Source of the DNA: Mytilus californianus
Lineage: Eukaryota > Mollusca > Bivalvia > Mytilida > Mytilidae
Direction of reading: 5' to 3'
Assembly: GCF_021869535.1 (NCBI RefSeq)
Contig: NW_026262668.1
Location: 72,003,558-72,067,557 of the forward strand
DNA: 64,000 nucleotides
Shown here in pieces: positions 11,246-22,789 of the stretch (position 1 is the stretch's first letter; each line of letters begins with the position of its first letter). A program made the position numbers and the translations under genes. The notes under the pieces were generated by a model. It was given only the letters and a program-made list of their open reading frames with translations. It did no database searches and had not been told where the DNA came from.

Positions 11246-11580
11246 AGACTAGCATTCTTTTGGGTCGAAAGTGGTTAAAATACTAGGGATATACGTTTAC
11301 TTAACGAATTAAATTCACAATATCTTCTTACAGACAATTATTACATTCTATTCTATTTAAAAACAAGCTTTAAATCAAAGGATAAGTGTTAGTATCTGAT
11401 TTTTGTCTTATTGAACAAATCTGAAATAAAAACAAAAAATAATCAAATCTGACGTCAAAGTTGGGGGTGTTTTGCCTAAGTTTTAATGTACTTATGAAAC
11501 GTCATATAATCATAGTTTTTTTGTATTTTCACAGGGGTAACTTTCTGGGGTGTGTTTAATTGCTCTCTTTTGTACATCTC

Positions 11581-11641
11581 CAGAATATCTCTAGGCGAAG
11601 AGTCCAAAAAATTTATCTGGACCTCTTCTGGGGATATTCTG
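11581..11641. other. Imperfect hairpin
   Basis: CAGAATATCTCTAGGCGAAG... pairs with ...CTTCTGGGGATATTCTG across a short AT-rich loop. Isolated; no function assigned. Confidence 0.4.
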
Positions 11642-11987
11642 AAGAAAAAACAATAAAACTCAAATTCAATTTGTGGTCGAATATAGCAGAATTTTATATT
11701 TTGGATGACATAACTTAAGTTTACGATGTTTTATCAAAAATTCAGTTGCGTCAGCTCATTTGAAAGACACGACTGTAATGGTGTGCTTTGTTTAGGCATT
11801 GAAAATTAGTCGGAAGAAATCGCTGTGTTCGTGACTTTTTTGTATGCTTTCTTAACTTAATTCAGTTAAATAAATCCGCCTTGAAGATCCGATTACTAGT
11901 ATTTGATTTTCAGGAATAATCTTAAATTGTACAAGAATTTGTCAATGTTTGTCTGGTATTTTATTGAATAAGACATCTTGTGTTAAA

Positions 11988-12198
11988 TAAGGGGACGACC
12001 ATCTGATACTTATTTGTTGTTTTCTTTAATTGTTTGTTTTTTTTTGGGGGGGGGGGGGCGGAGGGGGGGCAGGAGGATTTTCATTATGAATATGCTGGTC
12101 TGGTAAGAGCTGAGCCACAGATTAAAAAGAATGGTTTATCCGCAAAAAAATCCTGCAGCCCCCTTCACCTCCCCAGAATATCAAATGGTCGTCCCTTA
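11988..12198. mobile_element. Short TIR element with a poly-G core
   Basis: Left end TAAGGGGACGACCATCTGAT (11988-12007) and right end TATCAAATGGTCGTCCCTTA (12179-12198) are inverted copies with a few mismatches. The middle has a T run and then a G run at 12036-12070. An open frame over the G run is a composition artefact. Confidence 0.65.
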
Positions 12199-12527
12199 CT
12201 GTTACTTTCCGGCTAATTCTATTATATAAAACCACCCTTCTCTTCTTTTATTTTGCCATTTTTGATCAGATATTTTGATTTTATGTTTTCAGTTGGAATA
12301 TCCGATGGAAATGTAAAAATTATACAGGGATGTCCTACAATGGCAGCCATCACACAGCTTTTATACTATTATATCTGCATTCGTAAATTTATCAATGTCA
12401 TTTAGACTAATAAGCGACGCCATGCCGTCTAATCTACCTATTTAACAGAATATCTTCTTAATGGAAAAAAAAACAGAAATGGACCTCTTCTCGCTCAAAA
12501 CCGACCAACAAAAAAACTCGCCTCTTA
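12199..12527. other. No gene seen
   Basis: AT-rich spacer between the small TIR element and duplication copy B. Nothing coding or structured was recognised. Confidence 0.3.
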
Positions 12528-13293
12528 TCTATCACCCTACATTACTCGAAAAATGACACTTTATGTAGACTATATATAGACTGCTCTAACCTGTTGGTGC
12601 ACCCGGTCGCGCTCCGATTGGAGTTCATGTGATTGCCTAAGATTTTGTTTTTAGTCTTGATATATGTATATTCTATATAAATTTGAACATCGGTAAATTA
12701 CTGTTGCCTCTTACATAAGACAGAAACATCAAATCATACTTACCGGAATGTTGAAGTACACTAAATAAAGACACATAAACAATAAGTAATACTGATGTAG
12801 TAGACAGGAATATAGTCGATTTGTGTGCCATCTTTGAATTTCCTGTATAGTTGTACTGCAATAGTTTGAAACACTATATTCGGATTTTAAGCTGATTTTA
12901 ATTTAAACTATCGACTATTTATATTTCTTCCTTAAACTTGTGCATTTATCTATTTGCACCACTAAAGTAAGGATTTTGAGTCGTCTGCAAGAAATTTCGC
13001 CTTAACTTTTAAGAAGACCACCAATTTAAGACTAGCATTCTTTTGGGTTGAAAGTGGTTAAAATACTAGGGATATACGTTTACTTAACGAATTAAATTCA
13101 CAATATCTTCTTACCGACAATTATTACAGTTTATTCTATTTAAAAACAAGCTTTAAATCAAAGGATAAGTGTTAGTATCTGATTTTTGTCTCATTGAACA
13201 AATCTGCAATCAAAACAAAAAATAATCAAATCTGACGTCAAAGTTGGGGGTGTTTTGCCTAAGTTTTAATGTACTTATGATACGTCATATAAT
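12528..13293. repeat. Copy B of the local duplication
   Basis: See copy A. It starts near ATCACCCTACATTACTCG and ends near ACGTCATATAAT. It carries a complete exon-1-like coding block with its donor site, and a foldback-free version of the site occupied at 10973-11245 in copy A. Confidence 0.8.
12744..12831 (-). CDS. B3GAT-like: Duplicated, possibly alternative, first exon of the GT43 gene
   Basis: ATG at 12831-12829 gives MAHKSTIFLSTTSVLLIVYV and continues to QHSG, ending at CCG|GTAAGT. It has the same 88-base length and phase as exon 1, so it can splice to exon 2 in frame. Five of 30 residues differ from the proximal copy, with no stop or frameshift. It lies upstream of the proximal first exon in the gene's direction. 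Whether it is transcribed is unknown; a silent duplicate is the alternative. Confidence 0.6.
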
Positions 13294-13526
13294 TGTTTTC
13301 TCTTTCGGTGCATGGTGGTTAGGTTTCTTTAGATTTAAAGGTCACGATTTGAAATCGAAGTACAAATTAGAAATATAAATATTGAATTTACAAATAAAAT
13401 ACTTAATAAAATTTAATTAGCAATAATCGGACTGTTAAACAATTACGTGACAGGCTATCCGAACCGATTTTAGCACTGCTGTTTAACCTGTAGACGAAAC
13501 GTCATATTTAAAACTGTTCCTTTTAT

Positions 13527-14490
13527 TAGCTCACCTTTCCAAAGGAAATATGAGCTTTTGCCATCACTTGGCGTCCGTCGTCGCCCGGAAATTTTCAGAT
13601 GAATCTAACAACCCATCGTTGGGTTGCTGCCACTATTTTGGTAATTTTAAGTTTTTATATGACTAAAATTGTCAATTGACCCCATAAGGAATTATTGCCC
13701 TTTAAGGACAATTTTACACAATTTGTTTATCATGTTTTCTAACTTTAAAAAATCATCTCCTCTGAAACTACTGAACCAAATTAAACCAAACTTAAGCTGA
13801 AAGATTCTTAGGTTATCTAGAATAAAGTTTGTGTTTTATTTTCTATTTCCTCAGAAAACATGGCCGCCGTGGCTAAAAATAGAACATAGGGTAAAATGCA
13901 GTTTTTGACTTATGTCTCAAAAAGTAAAGCATTTAGAGCAAATCTGATTTTAAGGTTATTTCCCCTGAATTGATGATTTTAAGGAAATTTTGCAGTTTTC
14001 GGTTATTATCTTGAATATTATTATAGATAAAGATAAACTGTAAATAACAAAAATGTTCAGCAAAGTAAGATCTACAAATAGGTTTTGTATGACCAAAATT
14101 GTCAATTGACCCCTTAAGGAGCTATTGTCCTTTAAAGACAATTTTTCACAATTTGTTCATCTAGTTTGCTTACTTTAAAAAATATTCTCATTTGAAACTG
14201 CTGAATCAATTTCAGCCAAACTTGGGCTGAATGAGTTTCAGAGTATCTAGTATAAATTTTGTATTTTATTTCCTTGTACGTCAAGAAACATAGCCACTAT
14301 GGCTAAAATGGAACATAGGGGTAAAATGCATTTTTTTACTTTTGAAGAAAATATGACAGATACAAAGAACATTTAAATGGCATTTTTAAGCCACTCATTA
14401 ATATATATTGAAAAGCAAAAATAATCATTGATGACAGATTTAAGCAAAAAATTACAGGTGAGCGATTCAGGCTCTTGAGAGCCTCTTGTT
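13527..14490 (-). mobile_element. AGCTCAC-family non-autonomous element, reversed copy
   Basis: The left edge TAGCTCACCTTTCC with CATCACTTGGCGTCCGTCGT is the reverse complement of the family's tail and linker. The right edge AGGTGAGCGATTCAGGCTCT plus TGAGAGCCTCTTG is the reverse complement of its head. Between lie core units recognisable in reverse: CCATGTTCTATTTTTAGCC-type, AGGGCAATAACTCC-type and GGCAGCAACCCAAC-type blocks. Non-coding. Confidence 0.8.
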
Positions 14491-14706
14491 TCAATTGACA
14501 TACATATATTGACATTAAAAACTTTTTGCCTTCTAATATACGAATCCCATAGTAGACTATGGATATCAATTACCCAACAGCCAGTGCTATTGCACTTATA
14601 TATTGGATGGAGGTGGCTTTAACTGCTCAACGTTAGTTTAAACTCTGTTTAATGTAATTTTAGTTTTAATAAAAACTCACCAAAGACATTTCAATCCCTT
14701 CTACTT

Positions 14707-15275
14707 TCAGGTTGTCATGTTTGTCCGGTTCTGGTTTTCGTGTTTGTCCTGTGGTTTTCATGCTTGTCAGTCCTGTTCTGGTTTTCATGTTTGTCCTGTT
14801 CTGGTTTTCATGTTTGTCCTGTTCTGGTTTTTGTGTTTGTCCGGTTCTGGTTTTCGTGTTTGTCCTGTGGTTTTCATGTTTGTCCTGTGGTTTTCATGTT
14901 TGTCCTGTTCTGGTTTTCATGTTTGCCCTTTTCTGGTTTTCGAGTTTGTCCTGTTCTGGTTTTCGTATTTGTCCGGTTCTGGTTTTCGTGTTTGTCCTGT
15001 TCTGTTTTTTTCATGTTTGTCCTAATCTGGTTTTAGTGTTGGTCCGGTTCTGGTTTTCGTGTTGGGCCTGTGGTTTTCATGTTTGTCCGGGTCTGGTTTT
15101 CATATTTGTCCCGTTCCTTTTTTTCATATTTGTCCTGTTCCTTTTTTTTCATATTTGTCCTGTTCCTTTTTTTTCATATTTGTCCTGTTCCGGTTTTCAT
15201 TTTTGTCTTTTCTGTTTTTCATGTTTGTCCTGAGTGTTCTGTTTTTCATGTTTGTTTTGTTCTAGTTTTTATGGT
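14707..15275 (+). repeat. 23-bp minisatellite, about 24 copies
   Basis: The unit is close to TTTGTCCTGTTCTGGTTTTC plus ATG, with some 17- and 16-base short units (TTTGTCCTGTGGTTTTC). Because 23 is not a multiple of three and the unit has no stop in any plus frame, long open frames appear in all three frames. Their Cys/Phe/Val-rich translations are artefacts. Units drift towards T-rich versions at the right end. Confidence 0.9.
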
Positions 15276-16230
15276 CGTAATTTTTGTGTGTGTTTGACAT
15301 TCCATACTTTGTTAACGTTTCAAATGAGCATGCCATAAATGTTATCTTGAAAATTTTGTTCACGCTTTAATAGTGCTATCGAGAATCGTATTACAGATTA
15401 ATTTTAACAACCTTCCTTTATGGTCGTTTCACATCATTTCTGGTGTATTTCTTTTTTTTTAACTTTTCGTTTTCTATATGCTTTTCAACTCTGTAATAAA
15501 TGTTTGGCTTTCCAGCTATTTTGATTCGAGCGCCACTGACTAGTCTTGTGTAGACGGAACGGTATCTTTCGTGAGTTTTTGTATACCCTTTGTGACATTC
15601 TTCTTTTGTCAATACACTGAAATGTTTACTATCCACAATTCACAATGAACTGCGTCTCAGTGTTTCAAAGCAAATTCATTCTTCTCCATGAGTTTTCAAT
15701 CACGAATAAGACATAAGAGGTCTTTTTTCTTTTTCATTTAATTAAAAACAGTTGATGAACATCAAAAGGGATGTCAAGGCATTGTTATAATCTTGGTCAA
15801 CTTTAACAAATAAAGATAATTTAATAGTTTGCTTTAGACGGCTGAGGCATTATTGGAAAGACAATAACGTTGGGCTATACGTCAAATTCATTGATGTTTG
15901 AATAAAAAGATGTTAAAGTAAAAATAAAATGAATGGATATTCCAAAAATATGGACAAGTTAAAACTTAAAATGAAAAATCTCAACATGAAACTCCCTTTA
16001 TCAATTCAAAGTATTTATTTGATTGACTTAATATATTGTAAACAGGGATATCCTTTAATTAATATTAATTGTAACTGCAGGATAACATATGCATACACAT
16101 AATACTTATACAAAAAGGATAACAGCAATCGGAAATAATAACGCACAGTACAGCAGACCACATCAAACATCAATCGAACATCCCCCCTCCAAAAAAAAAA
16201 AATATACAAACAATGGCCATGCAGCAACAA
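15276..16230. other. No recognised gene; contains one Lys/Arg-rich open stretch
   Basis: Minus-strand bases 15636-15418 stay open for 72 codons (GYTKTHERYRSVYTRLVSGA in the middle) and are preceded by a possible TTTCAG acceptor near 15616. I recognise no family. It could be an exon or chance. The remainder is AT-rich. Confidence 0.25.
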
Positions 16231-18070
16231 CGAGGGGGGGGGGGGGCAATAGGGGGTCCGTTAACATGTTAACAACACCTCGATTTGGAGAAAAACAGTT
16301 AACAACAAATATAAAATGCTGATAACAGTTAACACCAACTTTAACTGAATAACAGATAACAGTGGTGTAAAAACTTCAATAACACTTAACAACCATATTC
16401 AAAAATCAAACAATGTTAAGGTATTTGATTGTTCTATCCGAATTTGAGGAATTTTCAAAAACAAAACAGCGGGTGTCTTGCAAAAAAGCAGGAAATGCTC
16501 ACCCTTTCTAAGTACCTCAGTGTTTTTATTAAGTTTTGAAATAAGAGGAAATAATTTCAGAATAGCAGGCAAAAGCATTTTGGCGAGGGGTCTGAGGGCC
16601 GCTAAAGGCCCCCAGTAGTTCTTTGTCCTGGTAGGGGGTCCGGGGGGGGGGCTTGAAAAGAGATTTAGCTAATTTTAAGTCATTTTTCAGGGACTCCTTG
16701 CTCTCAAAAATAGTCATTTTGAGATAGAGAGGCCCTAAAAATGATTTCAAAATTGCTTATTTTGAAACAATATTTTGCCTGTAGCCATATTTAGGGTCAG
16801 TGTTAAGTTGCGTGACCTGAATATATATTTCTGAACATTTTCCTGCAGGTTGGGTGTTAAAAAATATTTTAAAATATTTGTGAAAAAATTACGTGTAGGC
16901 ACGTACCTAAAGTGCCTAACGGCAGCTACGCCCCTGAGAAATGCATTGTTTAACTGAAAGGGTCCAAAGATTAGTACTATATTGTGTTTTTCTTGAATTA
17001 TTACTTGTACATGTATTATAGTTTCAAATAGAATTCATTGATAACATTAATTTATGCTTTATTATTTCAATAAATCGTTGTCAAATCCTATCCCAGCAAT
17101 CCAACTCCATATATCACAAGGTGTTAAGAACATTTATTTAGACCAATTAGAATAAACTAATTGACCATGGCCATGTCCATCGTTAGGAGCCCAAGCCATT
17201 GCATGGTGACCTTTAATCTTAAAAATACTGTATTTTTTATAAGGCGCTGGACACCTCGTGATCTGTTTGACTAATACTTTTCTATACTCTTTCCTTTCTG
17301 TCCATGTTTATTTAACAAACATAGTATAGAATATATTTTCATAATTTGCAATATATTAATTACCAAGAGTTGCAGATGTTACTGTGTCTTTTCAAGTTTC
17401 TATGCCTACGGAAGGCGAAACGAGGTCTTTTGTCAAATAAAAGGTTTGCCTCTTCGTCATCTTTTAATTTATCCCACTGTTTTTAAATATTGTTTTTTTA
17501 AGTGTGTTTTCTGTCTTGAACATACTGTGGAGAAAACTAAGTGAGGAGACTGTAATACTGATTTGGGTTCAACCATTAATGTGACATGTCTTTGTTTTGC
17601 AGTCACCTCCTGCATAACAGTTTTTATTTCATTTTATTTATATTTGTATATCCCCTTTTAATAAGGCATTCAGAAAAATTACGCATATTGTGTTTGCAAA
17701 TCTACTGGATCGTTCGTTCATCTCTTAAAGAGAAGCATGTGTCCTTAATTATACCTCTGAAAGTAGAGGACTAATGGATGGCATGAGGACCTCTCTAAGT
17801 ACTGAAATTTTCAGGGTTTATTTTCCGGAAAAACAGTCAACAGAAATAAATTATGCCAAAATCAGTCAACACTTTAAGTGTCAAGTAACAGATAACAGAA
17901 ATCCCATTTTCAAATAAAACAGTTAACAACATTGCCAATTTTAACAGAACAGATAACAGACAGAGGGTTGAAACCAGTTAACAGTTTATATATATATTTC
18001 AAATAACAGTTAACCTTGAAATAGCCCAAAACAGGTTAACAGAAAAAGGTATTGCCCCCCCCCCCCAACC
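16231..18070. mobile_element. Element bounded by poly-G/CAATA inverted ends with GTTAAC-rich arms
   Basis: A G run ending in CAATA (16234-16251) faces TATTG followed by a C run (18050-18066). Both arms, 16260-16410 and 17830-18050, are dense in GTTAAC and AGATAACAG-type motifs. The centre holds a piece with GGCAGCTACGCCCCTGA (about 16920) and an unsupported minus-strand open frame at 16529-16750. The exact ends cannot be fixed because of the homopolymers. Confidence 0.55.
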
Positions 18071-19130
18071 CTCAACAACGAACAACGTGTGATTCAGATA
18101 GCCTGACTTGGTAACCGCACATAATTTGGTGGGGTTAAACCTGTATAACGTGCACACAAACCCTTTTACCTATCTAGACCAGATGTCGTACAATAAAAAC
18201 ATGATGCACGACTTCCCGATTTTATGTAAAAAGAAATGTTTCGGTAAATCTCTAACAATTTATACTGCATTGTTAGTTTAACATTTGGTTAAAGTTATAT
18301 GAATATGCATGCATGCGTATCCGAAGCAAGTGCTTTTACTAGAATTCGAAATGTATCGGGGAGATAATGAAAAAGTATGTCAGGAAGGCAGTTAAAACAA
18401 CAAAGACGATAATAAACACTTTCCTTCCATGTACTAGCATTGAAATGATTTAATCAGAAAAGAATATGTAGTATATATCTAAAACGTTTGATCAAATAAA
18501 CCAAACTAATTAAGGGGGGAGGGGGTCACGATAGGATATGATAAGAGCTATTATTTGACCATGAATTTGCAATATATTCAAAATTCTTCAATCCTTTCAA
18601 AAATGGACTAATTACAATCTAATTAAACTGATAAAATGAAGAGTCTGGCACTTTTAGTGCAGAAATGTAATTTGTAATGTCATTATGATGCCATAAACAG
18701 TCAAATTTATATATCTATTTGACACAAACTACATGTACAATTTGTTTAATTGTACCGAATTGCTTCAATAAGTTTTTACAGAAGTCCATTACTAGAGCCC
18801 TAGTAATGGACATCTGGTTTTAATTATATGAATATATACAATTTTTTTAAACGAAAGCATCCTACAAAATTATTTGTTTTGTTAAAATTAAAATAATTTA
18901 CAGAAAAGCTAAACAAACAAAAAGAAAGAAATTTCAGTTAAAAAGAAAAGAAAAAACAACTTTCAACCCTTAGATTCATTTAATATACTGGAGTTACTCC
19001 TCTTTACCTGAAAAATTGGCTTCGCCTTGGTTTATCAATACTAATACATTTGTAGTCATTTAAAACTATCAGTAATTCCTTTTGTATTTTTTTTTAGCTA
19101 TATCCTATTGATATTAGTATTCATTTATTG
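18071..19130. other. No gene seen
   Basis: AT-rich spacer. A short inverted pair, AGAAGTCCATTACTAGAGC with CTAGTAATGGACATCTG, sits at 18780-18817. No coding sequence was recognised. Confidence 0.35.
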
Positions 19131-19134
19131 AAAA

Positions 19135-19315
19135 TGTGTACTTGGAATGTTGGGGAGCTCTTTTCTGGGGACATTGATAAAACCCAGGACCAAACCTTAT
19201 TGAGTCGTTTTCAAAATATGATCTAGCATTCCTCGTAGAAACCCATTTTGGTTAAAATGCCAATACAAAAAAATGTGGTATCTTTTAACTACTACCCTGT
19301 ATGTAGATCTATCAC
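19135..19315 (+). pseudogene. LINE endonuclease N-terminus
   Basis: The frames give MCTWNVGELFSGDIDKTQDQ and then YDLAFLVETHFG. This matches the N-terminal Asn and Glu blocks of the endonuclease/exonuclease/phosphatase fold (W-N-x-x-G; ET). One frameshift lies between the two parts. Confidence 0.6.
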
Positions 19316-19517
19316 AAAGGCTAATATATATATTCTTTATTCCAAAAGCAATACAGTTTATAGGTATCAAGTACAATTAATATTACATTAAATATAGTAA
19401 ACATCACATAGTACAATAAAGTAATTCATTGATATACAATTCATACAATTTAAAACAAATCTAGGAGCATGATATTAATTAACATAATTTAACAATCTTG
19501 GAGTATGATATACACAT

Positions 19518-19784
19518 TCAACGATTACGATTTTTTTCGGCAATACATACATACTTACCAAAGTTATTAAGTTCTTTTATATTACGCACAGATAACAATT
19601 GTATAAGTCTAAATACTGATGGATTTCTCCAATAATAAGGTTTAATATACTTCATACGAATATCTTTATATCCAATACATTCTAAAATAAAATGATATTC
19701 ATCCTCGACAGAATTACAGTTGCACATATTACATATTCTAGCGTTTTTGTTTATATTTAAAAACCTTCCAGTTTCAATGTTCAA
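19518..19784 (-). pseudogene. LINE C-terminal Cys/His block
   Basis: RICNMCNCNSVEDEYHFILE and then CIGYKDIR give C-x2-C ... H-x4-C, the terminal knuckle common in animal LINE ORF2 proteins. The upstream LETGRF-like part (NIETGRFLNI) is also typical. Confidence 0.75.
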
Positions 19785-19813
19785 GTTATGTGCATGTAAA
19801 CGGTACTTGCTTA

Positions 19814-20365
19814 TTAATGGTTTATATCTAAAATTAACAGGTCTACTAAGATCAAACCATGACTGTCATATATGTATTTGTAAAACTGACATTTAAAAGA
19901 CTCCTCAAAAAATGACATTGCTTCAGATATAAATCTATCAGTAACACGCTGTTTGAAATCAGCTATAAAAACATCTACATTTAAAACATTTTGTGTCAAC
20001 CATACATGACTAATGCCATAATTACATAATAAATCTCTTATTTTACATGACCAATTCAATTTATTTTTACTTTTTACATTGCTAGCTTCCAGCATTTCTT
20101 CATAACAATTTTTCAGAATACAATTGTCAGTTTTTAACAATTTACACCAATATTTCATCATTTCACAGCACCTATGTACATACAATGGGCCTCTACTTAG
20201 TTCGAAATACACCATGTAATTTGAAGTACTATTTTTTACTTTCAAAATCCTCTTTAAAAAATATAAGTGAAGAGTTCCAATGTCAATTGCTTTATGATAT
20301 CCACACACTTCGTGCCTTTTTACCTTGATTTGACAGCATTTTCTGAGTATAAGTAAAAATACCAT
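19814..20365 (-). pseudogene. LINE post-RT region
   Basis: A 183-codon open stretch between RT and the terminal Cys/His block, with LYFLKRILKVKNSTSNYMVY and YGISHVWLTQNVLNVDVF. Similar post-RT segments (LKRIL then NYMVYxELGR) are usual in this LINE type. The frame is open but isolated from RT by stops. Confidence 0.6.
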
Positions 20366-20509
20366 TATGATTTAAGAGCATACCCAGATATATAAATTCA
20401 TCACATAACTCAATATTCTCTCCATTAATGAACCATTGGTTTGATAACACCTCTGTTTCTAAATACAACAATCTTAGTTTTTAACATATTTATATGCAAA
20501 GTATATCCT

Positions 20510-21675
20510 TCAGAACATATTTGAACAACATCTACCATTTTTTGAAGATCGAAGATCATTTATATTTTCGCTGAAAATAACAGTATCGTAAGTATACATT
20601 AATAAATAAAGATTGGGCATTATCATGTCATATGATTGACAACCCTGTTTTATTAATTCTATTTCAATGTCATTGACATACATACATGTAGCATATAAAA
20701 AAGGTGATAAGGATTCTCCTTGCATTAGACAAAAGTCACAGTTAAAAAACTCAGAAAAATTTCCATCATGTTTAACACATGATTTCAAGTAAGAATACAT
20801 TGATTTCATTAGATTTAACAATTTTCCGGTTATAACACATTTAGCTAATTACATCCATAATTTAAAATGCTGAACACTGTCAAAATCCTTTTTATAATCA
20901 ATAAAACAACAATATAACCTTTTTCCGTTTCTCAAAGATTTTGATATGATGGAATGAAGAGCAAATATTGCATCATGAGTTCCGTGGCCAGGTCTAAATC
21001 CGAACTGTGCGTCTGAGATGATACAGTGTTCCTCGCTCCATTTCAGCAGTCTGGTATTGATGGTAGCTGTAAAAAGGTTTCCTATATGAGACACTAATGA
21101 TATACCTCGGTAATTTCCAGGGTCATTAACGGGACCTTTTTTAAATAACGGCACTATTATACTTTTCACCCAAAGCTCTGGGAAGAATCCAGTGCATAAA
21201 ATTACATTAAAAAGTTTACACAATAAAGGTAATAATACTGGACTGGCTTGCTTTCAATAATATATTCGTTCACAAAATTGTCCACTCCTGGAGATTTATT
21301 CTTGTTTAATTTTCTTATACTGTCTTCAAGTTCCTTTTCGGTGAAAGGTCTGTCTAATTCTTCAAATATACACGAGTTATCGCCTTCTACCTGATCCTCA
21401 GTACTGGTATCATTGTCATCTTTAGACATCAGATTTTTAAAGGGACAAAAAAATTGCTCTATTGAAATGCTACTTGAAAAAGTTTTTTTGCGATTTTTAA
21501 ATTTTCGGTATAAACGTTTCGGATTCGATTTTCTCATTGCGTTAAACATGTTTCCTTGTTTGTTTTTATAATTTCGCTTCAGTTTATTCTCCAGTACTTT
21601 GTATTTTGGTTTATCTAAGTTCAGAGACATTATAGCGGAATTGCAATTTTTAGAAAACCTCACGTAAAAAATCAT
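20510..21675 (-). pseudogene. LINE reverse transcriptase, minus strand, degenerate active site
   Basis: KELEDSIRKLNKNKSPGVDN, NYRGISLVSHIGNLF, DAQFGFRPGHGTHDAIFAL and CCFIDYKKDFDSV are RT motifs 0-3 in order. QGESLSPFLYATCMYVNDIE follows. The catalytic box reads MYTYDTVIFS, where YADD is expected: the second position and first Asp are changed, so the enzyme would be inactive even with frames repaired. Confidence 0.85.
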
Positions 21676-21739
21676 GTGAAAATTTAAAAAAAATACTAAT
21701 ACTGATTATCAGTGGGTTGAATTAATCTAAAATAATTTT

Positions 21740-22330
21740 GGCTTTCACAGAGATTTATATATTTGTGTTATGTATTACCCACCAGTGACATCCACTTACA
21801 CTAAAAAGGGGGATATAGAACTTTTTGAATGTCTTGAAAATGATATTGCATTATTTTGTAAAGATACCGATAATCTCCTTTGTGACGATTTTAATGCCAG
21901 AACTGGAACACGCCCTGATCTAATTATGCAAGATGAAGTAGATTTTCTTCCTTATTATAATTCATATCCGTTGGATAAAACTATTATGTTGCGTAAAAAC
22001 CAAGATATAAACATGATTGTAGAGGGAAAGATTTATGTGATTTTTGTATTTCTCATCAGCTCAGAATTTTAAATGGGCAAACACTTGGTGATTTAAATGG
22101 TAGTTATACCTGCTATACTCCCCATGAAGCAAGTGTTGTAGGCTACTCTATTGTGTCGGAGAGTGCCCTTGATTATATTTTGTACTTTAGAGTTGAAGAA
22201 TTTGTACCTACATCATCTGATGATCATTGTAAAATTGAATGGGAAATGTCAGCTCAGTTTAGTACTAATTTACGAGATGATTGTACTGATCATGATTTAC
22301 ATACTATGCCTTCTCGATACATGTAGTCGG
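21740..22330 (+). pseudogene. LINE endonuclease C-terminal part
   Basis: DLYICVMYYPPVTSTYTKKG leads to LLCDDFNARTGTRPD, the GDFNAR catalytic block with Gly changed to Asp. After a frameshift near 22030, ESALDYILYFRVEEF and TSSDDHCKIEW fit the last Asp/His block. The order and spacing are right for the same endonuclease as the fragment at 19135. Confidence 0.7.
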
Positions 22331-22789
22331 AGAACTCAGCTACAGTATTTCAGGAGGCCCTAAACTATCCGTCTGTACTTGCATAAGGGGCATTTTGCAT
22401 CTAAAAAGACATAAATGAAGCCTCAGTTAAACTTACTACCATTTTCATAGAGGCTGCTGAGTGATTTTAAAAGAAACCTAAATCTAGGAAAAAACTAAAA
22501 AAAGAACTGTTTAAGTCAGATATTTTAGAGCAATAAGAAACTCTTCATAAGGACAATCCTAAACTATATTGGAAGTTGATTAATAAGTTACAGGACAAAG
22601 ATCATGATTCTTCAGGTAACAATATATCACCATCTTACTGGCTTGATCACTTTCAAGGTTAATGATATATTTTTAGAGAGGGTAAAACATCTTAGATATC
22701 TCAGAAATATTTTAATGAATTAGATTTTGTAATGTCTGATACTGAAATAATCAATGCAATCTCAAAATTAAAATAGATTCAAGATTAAT

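Larger units (their letters stand above)
9435..11510. repeat. Copy A of a local segmental duplication containing GT43 exon 1
   Basis: 9435-9850 matches 12528-12920, and 10940-10970 plus 11248-11510 match 12960-13293, in the same order and orientation. Copy A has about 1 kb around 9860-10935 and a foldback element at 10973-11245 that copy B lacks. The rest is alignable with scattered substitutions. Confidence 0.8.
19330..21690 (-). mobile_element. Minus-strand LINE, 5' truncated, inserted in the plus-strand LINE
   Basis: The element is read right to left. RT begins near 21675, the YADD-equivalent is at 20585-20596, and a C-terminal Cys/His knuckle is at 19784-19518. AT-rich 3' sequence ends at TATATATATTCTTTATTCC. 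There is no endonuclease, as expected of a 5'-truncated copy. Frames are interrupted at about 21210, 20835, 20450 and 19800. Confidence 0.75.

Noticed and set aside
12034..12216. Gly-rich plus-strand frame
   Set aside because: It spans the poly-G core of a small TIR element; the glycines come from the G run.
14712..15297. Five overlapping Cys/Phe-rich open frames on the plus strand
   Set aside because: They are translations of a 23-bp stop-free minisatellite in different frames.
16529..16750. 73-codon minus-strand frame (KPPPRTPYQDKELLG)
   Set aside because: It lies inside a non-autonomous repeat; the Pro run comes from a G-rich tract. No family was recognised.
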